Origin: Acidobacteriota bacterium
GTDB lineage: Bacteria; Acidobacteriota; Vicinamibacteria; Vicinamibacterales; UBA8438
Direction: 5' to 3'
Assembly (NCBI GenBank): GCA_009861545.1
Contig: VXME01000173.1
Location: forward strand, 37,594 to 101,593
Length of the DNA: 64,000 nt
Positions 7,548 to 14,882 of this stretch are shown piece by piece (position 1 is the stretch's first letter; every line of letters starts with the position of its first letter). The translations under genes and the position numbers were made by a program. The notes under the pieces were generated by a model. It saw only the letters and a program-made list of their open reading frames with translations, did not search any database and was not told where the DNA came from.

Positions 7548-9659
7548 TCACTCCGTCATCTCCCGTAGCATGGCCACGATCTCCTTCTCCACCTGCTGGA
7601 TGTCGGCTTCGATCTCCTCCAGCGGGCGAGGCGGGCGGTACTCGTAGAAGTAGCGGTTGAAGTTGATCTCGTAGCCGACGAGCCCGACCTCGCCGTCCTG
7701 CGGATCCCGGCGCGTCGTGTCGATCCAGGCGTCGGGAACGTGCGGCTTCACCTCGCGCGCGAAAAACGCCTCTACGGACTCTCGTAGAGGCACGTTCTCC
7801 CTGTCGCGCCGCTCCGGATCCGGCTCGGGGCGACCCTCCCGGTCCCGGCAGATCTCCGCCTCGTCATTGCGCTGGGACAGGGCCGAGAGGATGGCTTTCT
7901 TGATGGGCGCGGCGAGCTTGAGCTCCGCCGCTCCGGCCGCCTGAGAGAGTGCCGCCTCGAAATCCGCCCGGTCCAGAAACAGCTTATCCGGAAGCCGCGC
8001 AACCAGGGCTCGGATGGCGTCCTGCTGCTCCCGGCCCGCCGCCTCGTCCCGGACCCTGGCCTCGCCCCGCTTGCGCGACACGGCGAGGTTGACGAAGGCA
8101 CGCTCATCGTCGAGCCGCGCGATCCGTTCGGGACTGGCCTGGAAGTCGAGCCGGAGCGGCCGTTCGACGGTGATCTTGCGGAAGCCGAAGTGCGTGGTGG
8201 GGTAGACGCGGCTGACGATGGTCTCGCGCTCCTCGCCGTCCCGCTCGACCTTGCGGGTGGCGCCGTCCTGGAAGTCGGCCAGCAGCCGCAGGACGTCCTG
8301 CTTCCGCTCGAACGGCACCTCGCGGCGCTTGGCGCCGAGGCTCTTGCGCAGCAGGACCCAGAACGAGGTGGCGTTGACGAGTTGGACCATGCCGCGCCGC
8401 TCCGCCCGCTTGCGGTTCGTCAGCACCCAGACGTAGGTGGCGATGCCCGTGTTGTAGAAGAGCTGCTCGGGCAGGGCGATCAGCGCTTCGAGCAGGTCGT
8501 TCTCGAGGATCCAGCGGCGTATCTCGCTTTCGCCGCTGCCGGCGTCGCCGGTAAACAGCGGCGAGCCGTTCATGATGATCGCCACCCGCGAGCCGCCCCG
8601 GCCCGAGTCCTTGACGTGGGCCAGCATGTGCTGCAGGAACAGGAGCTGGCCGTCGCTGATCCGCGGCAGCCCCGGACCGAAGCGCCCCGCCGCGCCCCGG
8701 TCGTGCTCGGCGCGCACCGCGTCCTGGTCGCGCTTCCAGTCCTTGCCGTAGGGCGGATTGGCGATCAGGTAGTCGAAGCCGGTCCCGCCGTGCCGGTCGT
8801 TCGACAGCGTGCTCCCGAACAGGACGTTCTCGGCGTCGCGGCCGTCCGCCGACTTCATGAAGAGGTCGGACTTGCAGATGGCGAAGGTCTCCGGGTTGAC
8901 CTCCTGGCCGAAGAGGTGGATGTCGGCGTCGGGGTTCATTGCCTCGCCGCGGCGCTCGCCGTCGCGCGTCTCGCCGGCGGTGAGGTGCTCCTTGGCGATG
9001 GTGAGCATGCCGCCCGAGCCGCAGCACGGGTCGTAGACGCTGAGCACGACCCCCCTGGTGCGCAGCCGTTCCTCGTCGCCGGCCAGCAGCAGGTCGACCA
9101 TCAGGTGGACGACGTCACGGGGCGTGAAGTGCTCGCCGGGGTTTTCGTTGAGCGCCTCGTTGAACTTGCGGATGAGCTCCTCGAAGATCGTGCCCATCGC
9201 GGCGTTGTCGACCGCGTCGGGGTGGAGGTTCACCTGCGGGTCGCCGAACCGTTGCACGACCTGGAACAGGAGCCCCGACTCGTCGAGCTTGGAGATGGTG
9301 TTGTCGAAGTCGAACTTCTCGAGCACCTCGCGCATGTTGGGGCTGAACCCGGCGATGTAGTTGCGCAGGTTCTGGGCGATGTGGGGGGCATCAGCCAGCA
9401 GCTTCTCGAAGTCGTAGCGTGACGTGTTGTAGAACGCGAAGCCGGAGGCGCGCCGGAGCTGCGGGTCGAGATTGTCGATCTTGCCCGCGTACTTGGCCTG
9501 GACCTCCAGTACGCTTCGCTTGGTTGGGGCCAGCACGCAGTCGAGCCGCCGCAGCACGGTGAGCGGCAGGATGACGTCCTGGTACTTGCCCCGCTTGAAG
9601 GTGTCGCGGATCAAGTCCGCCACGCCCCAGATGAAGCTGACGATCTGGCTGTGGTTCAT
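7548..9659 (-). CDS. hsdM: Type I restriction-modification methyltransferase subunit (HsdM)
   Basis: N6-adenine DNA methyltransferase subunit, 703 residues, which with HsdS modifies host DNA and with HsdR completes the restriction complex. The N-terminal helical HsdM domain (SFIWGVADLIRDTFKRGKYQDVILPLTVLRRLD) is followed by the S-adenosylmethionine motif DPCCGSGGM and the catalytic NPPYGKDW. The length is at the upper end for HsdM because of an extended C-terminal region ending in a coiled-coil-like segment (EEIEADIQQVEKEIVAMLREM). It is the first gene of the restriction locus, followed by abiEi after a 153-base gap. ATG start; only a weak ribosome-binding site is visible. Confidence 0.95.
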   Translation of the reverse strand: MNHSQIVSFIWGVADLIRDTFKRGKYQDVILPLTVLRRLDCVLAPTKRSVLEVQAKYAGKIDNLDPQLRRASGFAFYNTSRYDFEKLLADAPHIAQNLRNYIAGFSPNMREVLEKFDFDNTISKLDESGLLFQVVQRFGDPQVNLHPDAVDNAAMGTIFEELIRKFNEALNENPGEHFTPRDVVHLMVDLLLAGDEERLRTRGVVLSVYDPCCGSGGMLTIAKEHLTAGETRDGERRGEAMNPDADIHLFGQEVNPETFAICKSDLFMKSADGRDAENVLFGSTLSNDRHGGTGFDYLIANPPYGKDWKRDQDAVRAEHDRGAAGRFGPGLPRISDGQLLFLQHMLAHVKDSGRGGSRVAIIMNGSPLFTGDAGSGESEIRRWILENDLLEALIALPEQLFYNTGIATYVWVLTNRKRAERRGMVQLVNATSFWVLLRKSLGAKRREVPFERKQDVLRLLADFQDGATRKVERDGEERETIVSRVYPTTHFGFRKITVERPLRLDFQASPERIARLDDERAFVNLAVSRKRGEARVRDEAAGREQQDAIRALVARLPDKLFLDRADFEAALSQAAGAAELKLAAPIKKAILSALSQRNDEAEICRDREGRPEPDPERRDRENVPLRESVEAFFAREVKPHVPDAWIDTTRRDPQDGEVGLVGYEINFNRYFYEYRPPRPLEEIEADIQQVEKEIVAMLREMTE

Positions 9660-9695
9660 GTCGGGTCCGTTCCGAAATCGGATCGCCGGGCGCGG

Positions 9696-10100
9696 TCAGT
9701 CGTCGGTGATCTCGGCTTCGAGGATCACGGCAGCCTCTCTGCCGCCGAACGTCGAGGAGAAGACGGTCATGCCGGCGAAGTTGTACTCGGGCGGGGCCTC
9801 GTTCATCTCGCGCTGCATCGTTCCGGTCCGGTTCGTCGCGAGCAGGATGTAGCGGAAACGGCGACCCTCCGGGTCGAGCGTCATGATGACGACCGCTTCG
9901 CGACCGCCGAAGGCGGTCTCGCCGCCCTGGGTGCCGGCGAAACGGTAGCCGCGCGCTCCGGCCTCGTTCAACTCGTCCTGCATGGTCCCTGTGCGGTTGG
10001 TCGCGAGAAGCAGGTACTTCTCCGGCTGCTGAGCCAGCGCGGATGGTGCCAGGACGAGCAGGGTCACGGTGATTGCGATCGTCGCTTGGAGCTTGCGCAA
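9696..10100 (-). CDS. Secreted protein of two tandem repeats, function unknown
   Basis: A 134-residue protein with a clear signal peptide (MRKLQATIAITVTLLVLAPSALA, cleavage after ALA). It then has two homologous units of about 45 residues. Unit 1 begins YLLLATNRTGTMQDELNEAG and unit 2 begins YILLATNRTGTMQREMNEAP; each ends in FGGREA(V/A)VI. The start is TTG at 10100 with AAGGA upstream. The repeats look like DUF4177-type small alpha/beta modules, but this is not certain. It reads in the same direction as hsdM and ends 36 bases before it, yet nothing links a periplasmic protein to restriction. I do not recognise a function. Confidence 0.7.
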   Translation of the reverse strand: MRKLQATIAITVTLLVLAPSALAQQPEKYLLLATNRTGTMQDELNEAGARGYRFAGTQGGETAFGGREAVVIMTLDPEGRRFRYILLATNRTGTMQREMNEAPPEYNFAGMTVFSSTFGGREAAVILEAEITDD

Positions 10101-10427
10101 GGGGTTTCCTTCCTATTCAGGGAAGCACGTTCTACGGAGCCGTCGACGCCGTGCAGTCAATCTGCCCGCCTTCAATGCCGTGCGCGGAGCAACTTGGGAG
10201 CGTCGGAGACGTTCGGAGAGGATCCTAACGGACGTGCCGGGCGGCGGTCCGTGCCGTGGTCAAGGACTTCGTTCCCGGTACTCCCGCTCCGGGCGTCGAC
10301 GCGTCAGCAGTTCCAGGAAACTTGGCTGATCGGGCCGCCCGTACCGAAGCCGTTCGTCTCGGTCCAGGATCGCCAGGCACCTCGTTCGGGTCCAGCAGCC
10401 CCGCTCGGCCGCCTCGACCTGGAAGGC
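10101..10427. other. Non-coding stretch next to the distal att-like copy
   Basis: No convincing gene is seen on either strand. Open frames here run into the tRNA fragment and give peptides typical of tRNA-derived false genes (for example ending SGLEPLTC). The left end carries the start region of the secreted repeat protein. The right end abuts the tRNA-Thr 3' copy. The stretch may hold the outer arm of an integration site, but no repeats support that. Confidence 0.4.
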
Positions 10428-10474
10428 TGGAGCCGGCGAGCGGACTCGAACCGCTGACCTGCTGATTGCGAATC
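10428..10474 (-). repeat. Duplicated 3' half of tRNA-Thr, candidate attachment site
   Basis: This segment repeats the tRNA-Thr gene at 14147-14222 from the anticodon loop to the encoded CCA. Bases 10426-10467 are identical to 14145-14186, there is one mismatch (10468 G, 14187 A), and six more bases match up to 10474. Similarity then stops. The 5' half of the tRNA is absent, so it cannot be a functional tRNA. Tyrosine recombinases commonly cross over in the anticodon loop of a tRNA gene and leave exactly this kind of 3' copy at the far end of the inserted element. No recombinase gene is recognised nearby. Confidence 0.8.
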
Positions 10475-10540
10475 CTGATGTAGCCTGTCCAACCACGTCC
10501 GGAGGTCAGCGTACGCGACTTCGGCGGGCGATTCGCTCAT
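10475..10540 (-). pseudogene. Start of a small gene cut off at the att-like copy
   Basis: An ATG at 10540 overlaps the stop of the DUF6036-type gene in an ATGA junction and opens a frame reading MSESPAEVAYADLRTWLDRLHQ. It then passes straight into the tRNA-derived copy. The coupled start suggests a third gene of the operon. Its remainder was probably lost or separated when DNA was joined at the attachment site. Only about 22 residues of apparent original coding sequence remain. No family can be assigned. Confidence 0.4.
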
Positions 10541-11079
10541 CGCCGGTTCCTCACCCTCTCGTCGACGATCTTCGACACGAGTTCCCGTCGCCGCGCGTCG
10601 ACGGTGGCCGTGTGCGGCAGCACCGTCCGGTACATTTCCAATGCCTGATCGGCGCTCGTGATCTCCAGTTGGTCGATCAAGACGCCGATGTCGTCCTCGT
10701 CGCTATTCCGGGCGGCGTCGATCTTCATCGCCAGCATGTGCTCCGCCGATGCGCCAGTCACGGCCAGGCCGGGCGTGTTGAAGACCGTGCGCGCCCGATC
10801 GTCCTTGGCCGGCGGCATGAACAGTCTGGCGTTCTCGTTGAGCCAGTTCGGGTCCAGATTCTCCTCTTCCGCTATCTCTTCGGCTGCGGCCAGCACCGCG
10901 TCCTTCGCGTACTCGATCCGAGCGTCGACGTCACGGGTTGTCCGCTCCCGACCGTAGCCGACGATCATCGCGCTGCCGCCGACGATGTAGAGCTGGCCCC
11001 GAATTCCGCGTGCGGCCAGCCTCGCCGAGAGCGTCTCGAACAGCTTCATGATGCGGTTGCGATCCAGGGACCCACTCAT
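10537..11079 (-). CDS. DUF6036-type nucleotidyltransferase
   Basis: A 180-residue protein with a minimal nucleotidyltransferase motif: LYIVGGSAMIVGYG followed by RTTRDVDARIEY. These are the glycine pair and the D-x-D metal ligands that define the fold. The later segment ASAEHMLAMKIDAARNSDEDDI is the usual conserved region of DUF6036-like proteins, many of which act as toxin components resembling AbiEii. The ATG at 11079 has GGGGGGTGA upstream and is preferred over 11100. The upstream gene overlaps its 5' part and a truncated third frame overlaps its stop, so it was part of a coupled operon. A toxin role is inferred. Confidence 0.7.
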   Translation of the reverse strand: MSGSLDRNRIMKLFETLSARLAARGIRGQLYIVGGSAMIVGYGRERTTRDVDARIEYAKDAVLAAAEEIAEEENLDPNWLNENARLFMPPAKDDRARTVFNTPGLAVTGASAEHMLAMKIDAARNSDEDDIGVLIDQLEITSADQALEMYRTVLPHTATVDARRRELVSKIVDERVRNRR

Positions 11080-11497
11080 GTCGCTCACCCCCCCGGGCAT
11101 CGAGGCATCTCGGATCCGGCACCGCGCCGTGACGGATGAACGCTGCGGGCGCGAACGCGATCGCCTCCTTCACCATGGTCGGCGTCGTGGGCAGGATCCA
11201 GGTGATCTCCAGGAACCGCTCGGCTTCCTCCAGCCACGCTGGCGGCTGTTGCTGGTGGAGTTCGCACAGGTGCTCTACGGTCGCGGCCAGGAGCGCATCC
11301 CATCGGGTATCCGTAGTCGGGGGCCTCTGGTTCAGCACTTTCTGCTGTTTTTCTCGCCCGAGCGACCGGAAGTTCCGGGGCAGGTCGTGCAGGATCGCCC
11401 GGGTGAGGTCTGCGTCGGTCCACCCGGCGCGTATCGCGTCGGTGTAGTCGCTGAGTGCGACCCGGGCGGGCTCGCGCGGGTGTCGTGCCGCGTCCAT
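10931..11497 (-). CDS. Small protein upstream of the DUF6036 gene, possible antitoxin
   Basis: About 188 residues from the ATG at 11497 (a TTG at 11539 would add 14). The first 120 residues look like real coding sequence, with regular helices: YTDAIRAGWTDADLTRAIL, WDALLAATVEHLCELHQQQPP and WLEEAERFLEITWILP. The frame stays open for 149 bases inside the next gene. The conserved tail (AAFIRHGAVPDPRCLDARGGE) ends about where that gene begins, so a longer true overlap or a late frameshift are both possible. The partner position suggests an antitoxin or regulator. I do not recognise a named family. Confidence 0.5.
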   Translation of the reverse strand: MDAARHPREPARVALSDYTDAIRAGWTDADLTRAILHDLPRNFRSLGREKQQKVLNQRPPTTDTRWDALLAATVEHLCELHQQQPPAWLEEAERFLEITWILPTTPTMVKEAIAFAPAAFIRHGAVPDPRCLDARGGERHEWVPGSQPHHEAVRDALGEAGRTRNSGPALHRRRQRDDRRLRSGADNP

Positions 11498-11539
11498 CGT
11501 GGTCTGGTCCGCTCTCAACGTTTCCAGCCTACGGCTCAA

Positions 11540-12096
11540 CTTCGCCGCCGGTCAATGTGCGGCGAGCGTGCTCCAAGACACCGTGTCCGGGGTTGCGTTC
11601 GAGAACGCAAGCCCAACCGGCGAGCCAGGGCTGAGCGGCGACTAGGCATGGAAACGCGGCACGACCATGTCGCGGCCCACAGCAGCCGGTCCGACGTGGT
11701 GCTCGACGCAAGAAGCGGGCATCCCCGGCATGCGGCACCTCGCGTTCAAGCGTAGCGACATCGCCCACGGCCGGGCCGGTCCGCGGGAAAGCCGCTCGCT
11801 CGGATCTGTGGGGGCGAAAGCCGAATGGCTGAGCTTACCCGACCATCCCCCGCGAGCGAGGCGGGCCGGTACCAGATCACGCACGTACCGGCGCCCGTGC
11901 GTTCTCGAGACCGTCGCATGGGACTTCGCGAGCCGGTGCTGCCGCGCTACGAGCGGATCTGTAGCCCATGATAGACTATGCCAAAGTGCAAGAGCTCGGG
12001 AATGCAAGGAATCGGATGACACCATCATCAGGATTTCAGGCCTACGCCTGTCAAATTGTCCAAGGGTGTTCTAAACCGAGATAGAGGAGCTACGCA
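11540..12096. other. Gap with no clear gene, one hairpin, and the leader of the HEPN-like gene
   Basis: No frame here has a plausible start, composition and family match. A perfect seven-base stem with a CGAG loop (TTGCGTT/AACGCAA) lies at 11593-11610, and a run of T residues is absent. Base composition becomes more AT-rich from about 11970, matching the gene that follows. That gene's ribosome-binding site GAGGAG is at 12084-12089. Promoter elements for it must lie in the last 150 bases, but none is clear. Confidence 0.4.
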
Positions 12097-13497
12097 ATGG
12101 ACGGGGACACCTCGGTTGGTTCGGATGAAGAATCTACTGGGTCCACGCCTGTGTCCAGCAGCGACACTGTATCCAAGAACCGGGAGGCGGCTAGTCGCCT
12201 GATCGAAAAGGAGATTGACGGCCTAGTTGGACATCTTGATAGTCTCGGAGGGACCCTCCCATTCCTAATGGCGGCATTGGACGCTATAAGGGCGGGCGAG
12301 CGGGAGAAGCGGGATAAGTACGAAACAGACAACGCAATGGCCGTAGAGGAAACGGAAACCAAACGAACAGTTACGTTAACTGTAGAAGCTTTTGCGCCGT
12401 ACAAGCGGTTGATAAAGCATCTCCAAACCGCTAGTCGCGCGACTGTCTTGCTTCCGGAGATCTTTGTTGTCGCGCTAGTCAGTCAGTACGACGCTTTCTT
12501 GGGCGGACTCGTGCGTGCGTTGATGAAGGGTAGGCCGGAGATCGTTAATGCAAGCGGCCGTAAGATGCCGTTTTCGCAACTTGTTGGCTTTGAATCCATA
12601 GAAGCTGCGCGCGACGCAATAATATATGAGGAAGTGGAGGCGCTGCTGAGGAAGAGTCACGACGAGCAGTTTTCCTGGCTTGAGTCGACGTTCAAATTGA
12701 AGCTTAGGGAGGGGCTCCAGCAATGGCCCGATTTTGTTGAGCTAACAGAACGTCGAAACTTGTTTGTTCACGCGAGGGGTATTGTGTCTCGTCAGTATCT
12801 TGACGTGTGCCGTCGGCACAGGGTGCGCGTGGGCGAGGAAATGAAGCTCGGAAAGAAACTTCATGTTACGCCGGAGTACTTTGCTAATGCGCACGGCTGC
12901 GTGCTTGAGATCGGTGTGATGCTCGGCCAAGTTCTTTGGAGGAAGATGCTTCCGGACTCCTTGCTTGATGCGGATAAGCACCTGAATCGTGTTTGTTATG
13001 AGCTCTTGGAAGAACGTCGTTACGATTTGGCGGCGACTCTCCTGGACTTTGCTGCCTGCACTTTCAAAAAAAAGTTCGGGTCTGAAGAGTACCGACGCAT
13101 GATGGTTGTCAATCGGGCGCAGGCATACAAATGGCTCAAGCAGGGTGGCAAGTGCGAGAAAATTATGCAATCAGAGGACTGGAGTGCATCGCAGGACTCG
13201 TTTAGGCTGGCCGACGCGGTCCTGAAAGACGACATCGAGGCCACAACGCAGATGATGAGACGTATCGGAGCGACAGATGAAGTTGTCACAAAGGAGTCGT
13301 ATCGCGACTGGCCGCTGTTTCGCGAGGTCCGTAAGCAAGAGGAATTTCGGAAAGCGTATCGAGAAATATTTGGCGAACCACTCGAGAGAGTCGAAGTGAA
13401 GGCTGGGGGCGACGGAGACGAAGACTGGCAGAACGGAACGCTGGCCGAGGAGGATGCGCCCGACAACGGGAAAGCGTCGCAGGGTCCGATTCACTGA
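12097..13497 (+). CDS. HEPN-like putative defence protein on AT-richer DNA
   Basis: A 466-residue soluble protein whose base composition and codon choice are clearly less GC-rich than both flanks, pointing to recent transfer. A helical region at about 115-145 (FVVALVSQYDAFLGGLVRAL) precedes RRNLFVHARG, in which R220-N221 and H225 form the R-N-x3-H signature of HEPN RNase-like domains (MAE_28990/RiboL-PSP type). An acidic, serine-rich N-terminus (1-30) and a charged tail (about 430-466) are probably disordered. Residues 290-425 look like TPR-style helical pairs and end with WPLFREVRKQEEFRKAYREIF. HEPN proteins often cut tRNA or other RNA in toxin or abortive-infection systems. It stands alone, with ribosome-binding site GAGGAG seven bases before the ATG. 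The role is inferred. Confidence 0.65.
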   Translation: MDGDTSVGSDEESTGSTPVSSSDTVSKNREAASRLIEKEIDGLVGHLDSLGGTLPFLMAALDAIRAGEREKRDKYETDNAMAVEETETKRTVTLTVEAFAPYKRLIKHLQTASRATVLLPEIFVVALVSQYDAFLGGLVRALMKGRPEIVNASGRKMPFSQLVGFESIEAARDAIIYEEVEALLRKSHDEQFSWLESTFKLKLREGLQQWPDFVELTERRNLFVHARGIVSRQYLDVCRRHRVRVGEEMKLGKKLHVTPEYFANAHGCVLEIGVMLGQVLWRKMLPDSLLDADKHLNRVCYELLEERRYDLAATLLDFAACTFKKKFGSEEYRRMMVVNRAQAYKWLKQGGKCEKIMQSEDWSASQDSFRLADAVLKDDIEATTQMMRRIGATDEVVTKESYRDWPLFREVRKQEEFRKAYREIFGEPLERVEVKAGGDGDEDWQNGTLAEEDAPDNGKASQGPIH

Positions 13498-14146
13498 CGG
13501 TGGGCATCGCAGTTGCCAACGGTGCAACGCATCGAAGCCGGAATCATCCAGGATTCGGTTCAGCCCGGTCGAAAGCAAAAAAGCGCCCGTGGCTCGTTGG
13601 CGGTTCCGCCGTGTCCACCGACACCGATCCGCGACTTTCGCCACAGCGTTCAGCCTGCGGTTGGAGACACGAACGCCGAGATCGCGCCGGTGGTGCCGAC
13701 TCGGTCGTGGGGTGCGATCCGAGCGCCACCATGACCTTCCGGACGCCGGTGGCCCGGGTTCAGGTTCGACGAGGCACGCGCCCATCTGCGCCGCCCGGTA
13801 CAGGTGCCGCCGGCTGGGTGGCTTTCGGGTCGTCGGCGGGGCCGAGGCGGTCGGCACCATGCGCAACGGGCACCTGAACCCATGCCAGCACGAGCTCGAG
13901 GGACTTCGGAGTCGACGGGTTCGAGCCGTCGACTGTCGTTCGGGCTCGAGCCGCCTCTCGTCGCCGGCCTCCACCTGATGATCGGTCGGGGGATGTCGTC
14001 GTCAGTGAGCCCTGGATGCCAGAAGGCGACTGTGCCGCGCCGCCACAGGATCGGGATCTGCACCCTATGTGCACCCTACGCGAGCAGGGGCCGCGACCGT
14101 AGCGTTCGGCGCGCGCCCGCAAATAACTGAAAAAAAGGAGAAAAGC
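13498..14146. other. Long non-coding stretch beside tRNA-Thr, candidate integration arm
   Basis: No credible gene is seen; open frames on both strands lack starts with ribosome sites and family resemblance. Two structures stand out. A direct repeat TGCACCCTA occurs at 14059-14067 and 14070-14078, eleven bases apart, about 70 bases from the tRNA 3' end, where recombinase arm-binding sites usually lie. An inverted repeat with an eight-base stem (GTCGACGG/CCGTCGAC) lies at 13911-13933. A T-run on the minus strand just after the tRNA (near 14130-14137) could end tRNA transcription. Confidence 0.45.
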
Positions 14147-14222
14147 TGGAGCCGGCGAGCGGACTCGAACCGCTGACCTGCTGATTACGAATCAGCTGCT
14201 CTACCAACTGAGCTACGCCGGC
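14147..14222 (-). tRNA. tRNA-Thr (anticodon CGT), CCA encoded
   Basis: Read on the minus strand the gene folds as a standard 73-base tRNA. The acceptor GCCGGCG pairs with CGCCGGC, the D-stem is GCTC/GAGC, and the anticodon stem GCTGA/TCAGC closes the loop TTCGTAA (anticodon CGT, threonine ACG). The T-stem AGCGG/CCGCT closes TTCGAGT. The discriminator is T at 14150, and CCA is encoded at 14147-14149. Its 3' half is duplicated at 10428-10474, marking it as an integration target. Confidence 0.95.
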
Positions 14223-14338
14223 TTCTCCTGCGCGAGGAGGAGGGTCGGAGCGCCGCTCGCTGCTGCGCGCCAACCGAAAATGTTAGCACAAGGCCAGGCC
14301 GCGCCGGCCGCCGAGCGCGGCTCGAAGCCGGCGCCGGC

Positions 14339-14734
14339 TCAGCCGGCGGTCGAGCGCCGCTCGAAGAGGACCCGCCCCTCGTCCGACAGCAGCACCCACA
14401 GGCCATAGCCCCCGAGCGCCGTGCCGAAGGGGAAGTTGAGCAGGTGCAGCAGCGACAGCACGACGGTCAGCATGCGCGCCCACGGCCGGTACGTCATCAG
14501 GCCGAAGCCGGCGGCGATGCCCGGCACCGACAGGGTCAACACGATCATCGTCAGCACCGTGCCGACGATGCCCACTATGGGGACGGCAATCCAGGCGTCG
14601 GGATCCGACGCGGCGCCGAGGCCGATCAGGCCCGCTGCGCCGCCGAAGATGAGCAGGATCGCGAGCGCGGCGACCAGGCCGATGGCGCCGAACGCGATGT
14701 GGAAGGCGCCGAGAATCGTCACATGTCGTTCCAT
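14339..14734 (-). CDS. Small multi-pass membrane protein, function unknown
   Basis: A 131-residue hydrophobic protein with about four membrane segments: [44 protein letters not shown], a segment around [15 protein letters not shown], and [11 protein letters not shown]. It ends in a short charged tail. The ATG at 14734 has GGTGGAG six to eleven bases upstream and matches the start of the first membrane helix. A start at 14759 is possible. It is transcribed away from uvrA, which begins about 150 bases away. No enzymatic motif is visible and I do not recognise a named family. Confidence 0.7.
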   Translation of the reverse strand: MERHVTILGAFHIAFGAIGLVAALAILLIFGGAAGLIGLGAASDPDAWIAVPIVGIVGTVLTMIVLTLSVPGIAAGFGLMTYRPWARMLTVVLSLLHLLNFPFGTALGGYGLWVLLSDEGRVLFERRSTAG

Positions 14735-14882
14735 GGATGGCTCCACCGTGAGCGTCATTGCCAGCGCGCGGCGCAGACTCCTAGAATAGCCTGTTGCCGT
14801 CGCCGCGCCGGGCGTCGCCGTGGCGGTCGTCTCGTCCGTCGAGCCCCGGGCGCGCGGCGCGTGCCGCGGCGGGGTCGCCACC

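Noticed and set aside
10256..10540. Small open frames whose peptides end or begin with SGLEPLTC or FAISRSAVRVRSPAP
   Set aside because: These are the classic translations of tRNA sequence and arise here from the tRNA-Thr 3' copy.
13911..13933. Inverted repeat around GGTTCGAG resembling a tRNA T-arm
   Set aside because: Stem and loop lengths do not fit a T-arm and no acceptor or anticodon stem can be built around it.
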